Below, piece after piece: positions 15,934 to 24,131 of a stretch of 64,000 nt of DNA. Positions within the stretch are counted from its first letter, which is position 1, and each line of letters begins with the position of its first letter. Origin of the DNA: Anabaena azotica FACHB-119 (GTDB lineage Bacteria; Cyanobacteriota; Cyanobacteriia; Cyanobacteriales; Nostocaceae); the NCBI RefSeq assembly GCF_014697625.1, contig NZ_JACJSG010000044.1, forward strand, positions 1 to 64,000, written 5' to 3'. The position numbers were made by a program, and so were the translations under genes. The notes beneath the pieces are model-generated. The model was not told the DNA's origin and made no database searches. It worked only from the letters and a program-made list of their open reading frames with translations.

Positions 15934-17044
15934 TGGCAGTACCTACCTGTACTTTATTTTGCCTCATACTGTTACCACACAGGTAGAAAAATAATCCATA
16001 AACATCGGTTAATCGATATTGCAGGGATTTGGCAGCCACTTGAGAGAAATTACTGGTGATTTGTGATTCCAAATGGTCACACCAGTTAACTGTAGATGCC
16101 GAAAACAAGTTATTCAGTTGAGAGCGAAAATAGTGAGCAGTACCGCCACCAATAATCACTTCATCAACATCGCGGGGAACTTGCAACTTTAACCAATTGG
16201 ACAACATCATCCAGTATTCTTTTCTGCCGTTAGTCACAGCAGTTCTAATTGTGGCTAACTCATGTTCTTTGTAAGCTGCATCGACAGCCGCCAATTCTTC
16301 TAGAGCTTTAGGATTAATATTTCGCCCCGCTTTACAAATTGCCGCCGTTAACTGATGGGCATTCAAGCCGGATGTTTGCGCCATCACAGATTCAATCATT
16401 TTGGAGAATCCCAAAGGTTCCGTTTTTCCTTTGCTCATTTCCCCGCGTTCAATCACTAGGATAGAAGTATCGCGGTATCCCAGCATGATCACAGCAATGG
16501 TCTGGTCTTTGATACTAGAGCCGGGGGCGCGGCCTCTAGTTAGAATGCCACCACCTTCTGGGAGGCAGATAAAAGCATCCACTACAAAGGATTTGGACTG
16601 TTCCTTGAACTTATAGTCAGCTAGTGCTTTAGTGATTAGCTCTTGAAATAACGCCCTATCTTGGTATTCTCCCCAAGGAAGTAAAATACCTAATCTGATA
16701 GAGGAGTTATTGGGTAACTCATGTTTAGAAGCGATCGCGCCCACCATCGCCAAGACTTTAGGTAAAGCTAGTTCAAACTTGCGGCGTTGCAGTTGCAAAT
16801 CTGCATTAAAGCGCTTCCTTGCTAAAAAGCCCACAGCTTGGAAGTTGTTTTGATATTCAATCCAAGCACTGTTTTCAGGGGAAGAACTACCCACTTTACT
16901 TTGTTCATAAGCTTGTAAACTTTCCAGAGGGACTGTAGCGACTTCCGGCTCCATCAAAATCAGTTCTGGTTTAAAGCTTTCCAAGGTGTAAAAACATTTG
17001 AGAAACGAACCACCCGGATCTACTGCCAGCGTTAATGGGTTCAT
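15926..17044 (-). CDS. parM: ParM/StbA-type actin-like ATPase (partition)
   Basis: A 372-aa actin-fold ATPase that would polymerise to push plasmid copies apart. The N-terminal phosphate-1 loop is LAVDPGGSFLK. The second nucleotide-binding turn is seen at IAVIMLGYRDTSILV, and the adenosine motif VIIGGGTAHYF lies near the C-terminus. I place the start at the ATG at 17044 (MNPLTLAVDPGG) rather than a TTG 13 codons earlier, because ParM proteins begin close to the first loop. It is the first gene of a three-gene operon. The promoter should lie in the 55 bp between this start and the 11-bp repeat array, which matches the ParMRC design. Confidence 0.85.
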   Translation of the reverse strand: MNPLTLAVDPGGSFLKCFYTLESFKPELILMEPEVATVPLESLQAYEQSKVGSSSPENSAWIEYQNNFQAVGFLARKRFNADLQLQRRKFELALPKVLAMVGAIASKHELPNNSSIRLGILLPWGEYQDRALFQELITKALADYKFKEQSKSFVVDAFICLPEGGGILTRGRAPGSSIKDQTIAVIMLGYRDTSILVIERGEMSKGKTEPLGFSKMIESVMAQTSGLNAHQLTAAICKAGRNINPKALEELAAVDAAYKEHELATIRTAVTNGRKEYWMMLSNWLKLQVPRDVDEVIIGGGTAHYFRSQLNNLFSASTVNWCDHLESQITSNFSQVAAKSLQYRLTDVYGLFFYLCGNSMRQNKVQVGTANG

Positions 17045-17099
17045 AAAATTTGATGACTCAGTAGATGAAAATCTTGGTAACAAAACACATCAGCGTGCG

Positions 17100-17285
17100 A
17101 TGTCAGTTTTATGTGAAATCTATGGTAAACTCTCGTGATTTTCATGTTAATACTATGTGAAAACCATGTCATTTTCATGGGAACTCTAAGTTTCTTAACA
17201 TGGAAGCTATGTTAAATCCTTGGTAAAACTATGGCAGTTTCACGGCAGATTCATGTCAGTTTTATGTGAAAACCATGTCAGCCCC
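17100..17285. repeat. parC-like centromere: 17 units on an 11-bp pitch
   Basis: Units of 11 bp start at 17100, 17111, 17122, 17133, 17144, 17155, 17166 and 17177; two irregular units of 12 and 9 bp follow (17188, 17200), which nearly restore the phase; then come 17209, 17220, 17231, 17242, 17253, 17264 and 17275. The consensus is ATGKYARWTYY. Exact copies include ATGTCAGTTTT (twice) and ATGTGAAAACC (twice). Plasmid R1 parC also consists of 11-bp direct repeats next to parM, and ParR dimers bind them in a helical array. The block lies directly upstream of parM. Confidence 0.85.
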
Positions 17286-17293
17286 AAAAAATC

Positions 17294-17321
17294 AACTTTT
17301 CGCACAGTACGCAAAAAAGTT
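17294..17321. other. Hairpin between parC-like array and relaxase gene, possible oriT part
   Basis: AACTTTTCGC (17294-17303) pairs with GCAAAAAAGTT (17311-17321) with one bulge. Inverted repeats next to a relaxase gene are typical of transfer origins, but no nic-site consensus is recognised, so this is only a candidate within the 17285-17391 spacer. Confidence 0.25.
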
Positions 17322-17391
17322 TTGCCAGAAAAAAGCACTTGTTTTAAAATTTATTTGGGCAGAAAAATTTTTTATTAACTAATACAAAGAT

Positions 17392-17841
17392 TTGAATTAC
17401 CCAATACTACAGAAAGTAACTCCAACGCTTTTAAAGACTCAAGCGCATCAAATGATGTCGATGTGTTATTGGAAGAATAGGTGTTACTGGAGTAGTCAGG
17501 CATCATCCAGAAAGCAATCTTCTGCTGATGTGGTGATTCGGGTAGCTGATTTACAACAAGTCAATTGGGTGGGCTTTAATTTTTGTAAATATCATGAACA
17601 GGCAGTGGGAATATTTCAAGAACTACCCAAGAGTGAAAAATTCTTTTATGAGCTAAAGCCCAACCATTACGCATCATTTAAAGTATGGTGTGTTGATGCA
17701 ATGCACTTTGAAAACTTAATAAACAAGCTCAACAATTATACAGATGTAGAACTTGAATTTATCATCAGCAATCCTCAGCAAATACCTGAAATCTTTCAAC
17801 CTTTGAACCTGACATTCTACGAAAGGAACAGAGGATGTTAA
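17392..17841 (+). CDS. Unknown protein preceding the relaxase
   Basis: Up to 149 aa. The 5' end given starts with TTG; the in-frame ATG at 17452 (MMSMCYWKNRCYW) is an alternative start giving 129 aa. No family is recognised. The middle (about 45-130) looks like a mixed alpha-beta domain with conserved-looking aromatic residues (NWVGFNFCKYHEQAVGIF and YELKPNHYASFKVW). The gene overlaps the relaxase start by 7 bp, so the two are translationally coupled and it may be a relaxosome accessory protein. Confidence 0.6.
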   Translation: MNYPILQKVTPTLLKTQAHQMMSMCYWKNRCYWSSQASSRKQSSADVVIRVADLQQVNWVGFNFCKYHEQAVGIFQELPKSEKFFYELKPNHYASFKVWCVDAMHFENLINKLNNYTDVELEFIISNPQQIPEIFQPLNLTFYERNRGC

Positions 17842-20800
17842 CAGGAAAGAACACAGAACCACAGCAAGCAGTACATTACTTCATGGAAGGGTATTACCAA
17901 GAAGGTGCTTCACGCTGGTCTGGTAAAGGTGCGAAGAAATTAGGATTGTCAGGAGCCGTGGATGACCAAGAAACCTTTTTCAACATTGTCAATGGGTTGT
18001 CACCTGATGGTAGTCAACCTTTATGTGCTAGAAAGTTGAACTCGTCGCAACGTCGGGCAGCTACAGACTTTACATTCTCTGCACCCAAGAGTGTCAGCCT
18101 ACAAGCGTTAGTGGGTGGGGATGAAAGGCTGATTACTGCTCATGGGTTAGCAGTAGAGAAGACTTTACAACTGATTGAAGAACGCTATAGCTACACCAGA
18201 GCCACAACTGAGAAAGGGCAAGAACTACTCCCAACTAATAACTTAGTCATCGCCGAGTTTGACCATATCGAAACCAGGGAACTAGACCCACATCTCCACA
18301 CCCATGCTTTGGTCATGAATATGACGCAGCTTGAAAGTGGTCAATGGTATAGTCTTTTCAATGATGAAATTTTCAAAAATAAGAAATTTCTGGGCATGGT
18401 GTACCAGAATTACCTAGCTCTCGAAGTACAAAAGCTAGGTTACGAGGTAAAAGCAAGAGAACACGGGCAGTTTGAGATTAAAGGCTTTCGAGATGAGGAT
18501 TTAAAAGAGTTTTCTAAACGACGGCAGCAGATATTAAGTGCGGCTGGAGAAAACGCAACTTGGGCAGAGCGTGAAGCGGCTTGGACTGCTACTCGTAACA
18601 TCAAGCAGAAAATTAACCCTACGGAATTGAAAGCCAAGTGGCGAGAGGAAGCGGCGGCATTAGGTGTCAAGTTTGTACAACCGCAAGAGGCGCAACCTCT
18701 GCTACAACCCCGGTTAGTGAGTTATGAAAATTTAGATTCGGCGATCGCTCACTGCTCAGAAAGAAATGTAGCTTTTACCCAGGAAGATTTGGAGAAATTC
18801 ATTCTTAATCAAGGTTTAGCAACGGATGTCAGCCAAATTGAGCCGATAGTGCAAACCAATCCTGAATTACTAAGCCTATCTTCCCAAAAGCGCGACTTTA
18901 CCACATTGGCAGCAGTCAACCGGGAATTGGCAACCATTAACTTAATGCAGTCTGGGCAAGGTAAAGTTAGTCCACTGGCCCACCCGGAAGTAGTTGAAAA
19001 CCATTTGGAAACAACTGCTTTAAACCCGGATCAGCGTCGAGCGGTACTAACAACAGCAACCACAACAGACCAATTTACCGCATGGCAGGGGGTAGCCGGT
19101 GCTGGTAAAACTTTCGCTCTCAAGGAGTTAAAAGCGATCGCCGCCGCATCGGGCTACACCATTAAAGGGTTTGCCCCCAGTTCGATGGCCGCTAAAGTCC
19201 TGAGTCAAGAGTTAGATGTTCAAGCTGAGACTGTTGCTAGATTACTGGTGTCTGAACCGCCCCAAGAGATTGAATTGAATCAAATTTGGGTAGTGGATGA
19301 AGCAGGGTTACTCAGTGCTAAAGATGCCCTTGCCCTTTTAGAACGAGCAGCCCAACTGCAAGCCAGAGTTTTGTTAGTGGGGGACACAAAACAGTTATCA
19401 GCCGTAGAAGCTGGCAACCCGTTTAAATCTCTGCAACAGGCGGGAATTAAGACTAGCTACTTAAACGAATCGAATAGACAACGTGCGCCGAAACTAAAAT
19501 TGGCAGTAGACTTGATTGCTGATGGTCAAATTGAGGAAGGATTTAACCGTTTGGATGAAAACGGTTGTATTGAGACTGTAACGGCAGAATCCAAAATTGC
19601 GGCGATCGCCGATGAGTATGTAACAGCCACACCCGAACAACGAGCGCGAACCCTAGTATTAGCGGGAACCAATAAGGAGCGTTTGGCAATTACACAAGCG
19701 ATTCGGGAGCATTTGAGAACTGAAGGTAGTTTAGGGACTGCGACCACTATCACCCAACTGCAAGCCAAAGACCTCACATCGGTACAAATGCGCTACAGCC
19801 ACAACTTTGAGTTGGGTGATATGGTCATGCCAACTCGTAGTTACAAACGCCGGGGGCTGGAGAAAGGTCAACTTTATGAAGTGGTGGGTAAGGATGGTGA
19901 CGGGCTAAGGCTCGAAGCTCCTGATGGGCGACACTTTCAAGTAGATACAGGTTTTAATAAAGCAGTTTACCACCGTCAAAATATTGAAATTGCCGAGGGC
20001 GATCGCCTACGCTGGACAAAAAATGATCGTCAATTAGGACGACGCAACGGTCAGGAGTTTGTAGTTAAGGCCATTGCTGGTTCTAATGCTCAAATCGAGT
20101 ATTTAGATAGCGGTCAAACTGAATTTATCAACTTACAACAAGCCCAACACCTGGATTATGCAACAGTCAGCACTACGTACAGCAGCCAGGGCAAAACGGC
20201 AGACCGAGTGCTGATAGCGGCGGATTACACTATTGGGCAAGAAAGTTTTTATGTTGCGGTTAGCCGTGCTAGGTATGAATTAAAACTGTACACGGAAAAT
20301 AAAGACGATTTACTAGCCCTGGCGCAGTCAAGTAGGGCTAAGGAAAATGCACTGGCGCTACTACGGCAGAAAGAATTAGAGAAGCAACGCCAGTCAAAAC
20401 TAGAGAAAGAAATGGTTACATCTGCTGCAATTGTAGCGAAGGAACCGCGAAGCCCAGGAGCGGAGGAGCGGAGGAGCGGAGGAGCAGGGGAGCGGGGGAG
20501 CGGAGGAGCAGGGGAGCAGGGGAGCAGAGGAGCAGAGGAGAAATCTTATACTAATTCCCCCCCTCTGCCCCCCTACCCCTCTGCCCCAGAGCCTAATTCC
20601 TCCCCTCTGCCCCCCTACCCCTCTGCCCCTCTGCCCAATTCTGCCCCTCTGCCTACTTCTACTCCCAAACCTGTTATTAAGAAACCAGTCCCTAAAGCAG
20701 CACAGCTTACAGTAGCATTCTGGACTCCAGATCATGTGGCTGAAGTACCTGAACAACTAGACTCCCAACACTGGCGAGAACTGGTGTTTGGTAGTGCCAT

Positions 20801-22328
20801 TCACCCTCTAATTGCTACCCGTAACTTTAAAAGTCTGCACCAAACTAGAGATTGGGAACATGAGGCTTGGGAATACCTCATGTACAGTGAGCATCTGCCA
20901 CGCACGAACACAGGTAGATTATCGTCGGGAATCATGAGTAAGTATACTCATATTGAAGATGGCGGCTGGTGGTGTGATGCTGGCGTTAATCCCAAGTCTT
21001 TTGCTAACTTACAGCCTGGAGATAAACCTGATAGAACATTGTGGGGATGCTACAAACCTAACAATCCCAGAGAAAAAGCGGATAAGCCCGGCAAATTCAT
21101 CAAATATGAGCATCCGCCCAAAACTGAACTTAGTATTTTCTTGCTTGATGTACCGGATGAGGTAGCAGACCGTATCTATGAAAAACATGGGGTACAGCCA
21201 AGCGAAAGCGATGGCGGAACGCCCAGCGTAGCTGATCGCGCCTCTGGATTTTGGTATTGTGTTTGGAAACATAATCTACCAGTCACGATCACTGAGGGAG
21301 CCAAGAAAGCAGCCAGTCTGTTAAGCCAAGGTCATGCTGCAATTGGACTACCCGGAATTTATGCTGGTTATCGCAGTAAGGATGAGTTAGGGGAAAAGGT
21401 GAAAGCTAGACTCATGGACGAGTTAGCTGTTTTCGCCACACCAGGACGCGAGTGTACTTTCTGCTTTGATTACGAGACGCGACCGGAAACGAAGCAGAAC
21501 ATAGAGATTGCAATCTCACGTACTGGTGGGCTACTGGAGGAACAGGGAGCTAAGGTCAAAGTGGTAACTTTGCCAGGGCCAGATAAAGGTGTTGATGATT
21601 TGATTGTGTCTCAGGGGCCACTGGCATACGAGAAGGTATATTACGAAGCATCAACCCTCAAAGCATGGCGAGATAACAATAATCAACAACGACATACGCC
21701 GCCAGCACCACCTAAAAAATTGAGCGACTTTGAACGAAAACAACGACTTCAAGAACGTTTTTCTGGTCAACTGACCCAATCAGCATTTAAGAAAGTAATC
21801 GATGGACTGACTAACCAAGAGCTACTGTATTTAGAACAAGCTGTTAAGGAATATTTTTCAGAGACAGTAGCACAAGTTCCGCCTCCAATTGATAGGCAAA
21901 CTATTGAAAGTCAAATTAGCCAATTACAACAACAAATTGATAGCTTATGGATAAAACACACCCAACAAGAGAAAGCTATCAGAAAAATGGAGCTTATTCC
22001 GCTTCATCAGTTGAGTAATAAGTATGAGTTAATGCTAAATCAGCAATTAGAAACTATCGGCACTATCAAAGAATTATTTACTCAGAAACAGCAACTAGAA
22101 TCAGATATATCCCAATGGGAAATCCAGGTTCAAAAGCATGAAACCTGGAAGAGGGAACCGAAAACTATAGAGATGAGTACCATTTATAATTTACTTAAAA
22201 CTCCTCAATTACAAGAGCGTTTAACAACCATTAAAGAGACACAAAAACAGAGAGAACGAGAAGTTAAAGCTAAATTGACTATTTCCCGTCAACCATCTCC
22301 ACAACCGAGACGAGGTTTTAGGAGATAA
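17835..22328 (+). CDS. MobF-family relaxase-helicase with DUF3854 domain
   Basis: A 1497-aa conjugative relaxase. The N-terminal TrwC-type relaxase domain covers about residues 1-300, with the three-His metal motif (DPHLHTHALVMN near 150) and the AATDFTFSAPKSVS motif. The SF1 helicase follows: Walker A GVAGAGKT near 420, WVVDEAGLL near 485 and VGDTKQLSAVEAGNP near 515. The far part contains a DUF3854/TOPRIM-like region (VTITEGAKKAASLLSQGHAA, about 1145-1290) and a C-terminal coiled coil. A low-complexity linker (about 870-935) separates motor and C-terminal parts. It would nick oriT, stay bound to the 5' end and unwind the strand. The unusual feature is the fusion to DUF3854, which I associate with cyanobacterial plasmid proteins. 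Confidence 0.92.
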   Translation: MLTGKNTEPQQAVHYFMEGYYQEGASRWSGKGAKKLGLSGAVDDQETFFNIVNGLSPDGSQPLCARKLNSSQRRAATDFTFSAPKSVSLQALVGGDERLITAHGLAVEKTLQLIEERYSYTRATTEKGQELLPTNNLVIAEFDHIETRELDPHLHTHALVMNMTQLESGQWYSLFNDEIFKNKKFLGMVYQNYLALEVQKLGYEVKAREHGQFEIKGFRDEDLKEFSKRRQQILSAAGENATWAEREAAWTATRNIKQKINPTELKAKWREEAAALGVKFVQPQEAQPLLQPRLVSYENLDSAIAHCSERNVAFTQEDLEKFILNQGLATDVSQIEPIVQTNPELLSLSSQKRDFTTLAAVNRELATINLMQSGQGKVSPLAHPEVVENHLETTALNPDQRRAVLTTATTTDQFTAWQGVAGAGKTFALKELKAIAAASGYTIKGFAPSSMAAKVLSQELDVQAETVARLLVSEPPQEIELNQIWVVDEAGLLSAKDALALLERAAQLQARVLLVGDTKQLSAVEAGNPFKSLQQAGIKTSYLNESNRQRAPKLKLAVDLIADGQIEEGFNRLDENGCIETVTAESKIAAIADEYVTATPEQRARTLVLAGTNKERLAITQAIREHLRTEGSLGTATTITQLQAKDLTSVQMRYSHNFELGDMVMPTRSYKRRGLEKGQLYEVVGKDGDGLRLEAPDGRHFQVDTGFNKAVYHRQNIEIAEGDRLRWTKNDRQLGRRNGQEFVVKAIAGSNAQIEYLDSGQTEFINLQQAQHLDYATVSTTYSSQGKTADRVLIAADYTIGQESFYVAVSRARYELKLYTENKDDLLALAQSSRAKENALALLRQKELEKQRQSKLEKEMVTSAAIVAKEPRSPGAEERRSGGAGERGSGGAGEQGSRGAEEKSYTNSPPLPPYPSAPEPNSSPLPPYPSAPLPNSAPLPTSTPKPVIKKPVPKAAQLTVAFWTPDHVAEVPEQLDSQHWRELVFGSAIHPLIATRNFKSLHQTRDWEHEAWEYLMYSEHLPRTNTGRLSSGIMSKYTHIEDGGWWCDAGVNPKSFANLQPGDKPDRTLWGCYKPNNPREKADKPGKFIKYEHPPKTELSIFLLDVPDEVADRIYEKHGVQPSESDGGTPSVADRASGFWYCVWKHNLPVTITEGAKKAASLLSQGHAAIGLPGIYAGYRSKDELGEKVKARLMDELAVFATPGRECTFCFDYETRPETKQNIEIAISRTGGLLEEQGAKVKVVTLPGPDKGVDDLIVSQGPLAYEKVYYEASTLKAWRDNNNQQRHTPPAPPKKLSDFERKQRLQERFSGQLTQSAFKKVIDGLTNQELLYLEQAVKEYFSETVAQVPPPIDRQTIESQISQLQQQIDSLWIKHTQQEKAIRKMELIPLHQLSNKYELMLNQQLETIGTIKELFTQKQQLESDISQWEIQVQKHETWKREPKTIEMSTIYNLLKTPQLQERLTTIKETQKQREREVKAKLTISRQPSPQPRRGFRR
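20449..20650. repeat. In-frame G/C-rich repeat block inside the relaxase gene
   Basis: Short units of the GGAGCAGGG/GGAGCAGAG type run from 20449 to 20540, followed by CCCCTCTGCCCCCCTAC units up to 20650. The two halves are roughly complementary, so the block can fold back. It codes for RSGGAGERGSGGAGEQ-type and PPLPPYPSAP-type peptides without breaking the frame. A related block lies in the VirB9-like gene. Confidence 0.85.
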
Positions 22329-22330
22329 AA

Positions 22331-23728
22331 TTAGCGTCTTAGTTTTGATGATTGTGAATGAGTTGGTGCTTTGGGTTTCAAATAATTATGAACAACAGCT
22401 TCTACTTTGTTGAGAGATTCAACATCGCTTTCTGTTGCAGCAGTTGTTAAGTCACCTTCTACCATAACAGGTCTACCATCTTTAGCCGTAATCGAAAGAT
22501 TACTTCCTTGCTGATGAAAGCGAAAACTTTTACTTTCATAAGTCATTGAACCATCTGCGTTTGTTTGACCAAAAAGACGCAGCATGGAGTCAACACTTTT
22601 AGCAATGGCTTTCCCTTTAGCCTCCATCACACTATTTGTTACCTTCTCATAGTTCTGCTTAACAGTATGATTGAGTGCAGAATTTATATCTCCAACAGCT
22701 TGAGTTACTTGCTTGTGAACTGTATTTACTTCTTCAGTGATTTTGCTACTAACAGCACCTAAAGCGCCTTGATGACGTTCTACACCCTGCTGAATTTCAT
22801 TATGTACAAGCTCCTTAACTTCACTAATACCAGTTTTGACAACATCGGCTTGTGTTTTCAAATCATTTTTCATCGCCTCCATTTGAGATTGCATTTCAGT
22901 TTTTAGAGACTCAATCTGACTGTCTAGTTGAGCCTTAATTTTATCCATCTTTGGGGTCAGTGCTGATTGAATTTGTGTCTTAATTTCCTCTATTTTTGGA
23001 GTTAAACTAGATTTAACTTGCTCATACAAGCCTTGGGCAGATTTTTTGACATTAGTTTCGAGTTTACCTATCCAGTCTTTTAAAGATTGGTTCTGTACAT
23101 GAGGATTATTACGACTATTAACCGCCGCCAACCCTTTCTGTAACTGCTCAATTGTTCTCTGCTGTGTATCAAAAGCAGCCTTGAGGTTGTTAAATTCAGT
23201 TAATAGTGCATTAATCTCTTCTGGAGATTTCTGTTGCTGATTATTGAAATTATCAATTACTTTCTGTTGTGATTCAACCTGTCGCTGTAAAGTATCAACT
23301 TGACTTTGTAAATCCTTGATACTAACTGGTGATTTCTGAGGAGATTTAGCGACATTCTTAGTTTGGCTATTAGTTAAGTTTTGAGCCGTCTTAGTAGCTA
23401 GTTCCAGCTTATCTGTTATAACTTTCCCGTCTTTAACATGAAAAGCCTTGTCCTTACCAATCATAATTCGGACAGAACCTTTCAGTTCTTGAGGAGAATT
23501 GATAGCTTTTTGCAACTGCTCTACTAAATCTGAGTTGACCAGATTTACAGATACTTCCCCATGAGGATTACCTTTATATTGGAGTTGTTTCCCGACAAAA
23601 ATTGATATATCTTTATTGGCATCTGCTCCTTGAAACTGTCCTTTCTCCATAACTTTTTGCAAGATATCATTAAGGATTTCTAGATAATCTTGCTGTATCT
23701 GTTTACTCTCGGCTTTAATTTCATCCAT
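22331..23728 (-). CDS. Long coiled-coil protein at the end of the transfer operon
   Basis: A 465-aa protein of unknown family. Residues 1-130 form a mixed domain (DISIFVGKQLQYKG...GEVSVNLV). Residues 150-370 are almost continuous heptad-rich coiled coil with spaced KTEMQSQMEAMKNDLKTQ-type repeats. The C-terminal 95 residues are again globular (SMTYESKSFRFHQQGSNLSI). It converges tail-to-tail on the relaxase with 2 bp between stops, and its start overlaps the next gene by 8 bp. A scaffold role in transfer is possible but not shown. Confidence 0.65.
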   Translation of the reverse strand: MDEIKAESKQIQQDYLEILNDILQKVMEKGQFQGADANKDISIFVGKQLQYKGNPHGEVSVNLVNSDLVEQLQKAINSPQELKGSVRIMIGKDKAFHVKDGKVITDKLELATKTAQNLTNSQTKNVAKSPQKSPVSIKDLQSQVDTLQRQVESQQKVIDNFNNQQQKSPEEINALLTEFNNLKAAFDTQQRTIEQLQKGLAAVNSRNNPHVQNQSLKDWIGKLETNVKKSAQGLYEQVKSSLTPKIEEIKTQIQSALTPKMDKIKAQLDSQIESLKTEMQSQMEAMKNDLKTQADVVKTGISEVKELVHNEIQQGVERHQGALGAVSSKITEEVNTVHKQVTQAVGDINSALNHTVKQNYEKVTNSVMEAKGKAIAKSVDSMLRLFGQTNADGSMTYESKSFRFHQQGSNLSITAKDGRPVMVEGDLTTAATESDVESLNKVEAVVHNYLKPKAPTHSQSSKLRR

Positions 23729-24122
23729 GATTCTCTACCTGTAAAACAGAATTTAACAATGCAGTTGGTTCAATCACTAAATCTGGTAAAATCACTCCAC
23801 CTAATCGATTAAGAATTTCTTGACCTTCTATTTGGATATAAGCCCATTGGTCATCAATCTGCACAGCAATAGACTTTGTATTAACGTCTAAATCATCCAG
23901 CCTATAGTCCTCTAGTATTCCATTGAAAATAAACACATGAGGACTGGGGGTATTGCCGTAATAGATTTCAATCATTTCTGGGATATAGTTGTCGGGGAAT
24001 GGTGGTTCATCCCAAAATTCAGCCGCGTTCATAATATCAATTCGATGTTCATTAGCTAAGGCGACAATATCTAGCGGTAGTTTAGCTAAAAGACCCAATT
24101 CATAATCGGAAAACTTATTCAT
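23721..24122 (-). CDS. Unknown small protein downstream of VirD4
   Basis: A 133-aa acidic protein. It starts MNKFSDYELGLLAKLP and contains an alternating hydrophobic pattern (VQIDDQWAYIQIEGQEILNRLGG) suggesting a small alpha-beta fold. No family is recognised. It is 9 bp downstream of the coupling-protein gene and overlaps the coiled-coil gene, so it belongs to the transfer operon. A chaperone or adapter role is possible; nothing in the sequence proves it. Confidence 0.6.
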   Translation of the reverse strand: MNKFSDYELGLLAKLPLDIVALANEHRIDIMNAAEFWDEPPFPDNYIPEMIEIYYGNTPSPHVFIFNGILEDYRLDDLDVNTKSIAVQIDDQWAYIQIEGQEILNRLGGVILPDLVIEPTALLNSVLQVENHG

Positions 24123-24131
24123 CTTCTCCTC

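Noticed and set aside
17100..17285. CRISPR array or replication iterons
   Set aside because: The units are 11 bp with no spacers, and the block stands directly before an actin-type partition gene, so a parC-like site is the better reading.
20400..20756. 118-aa minus-strand frame inside the relaxase gene
   Set aside because: It is the antisense of the G/C-rich repeat block; the proline, serine and arginine run is a repeat artefact.
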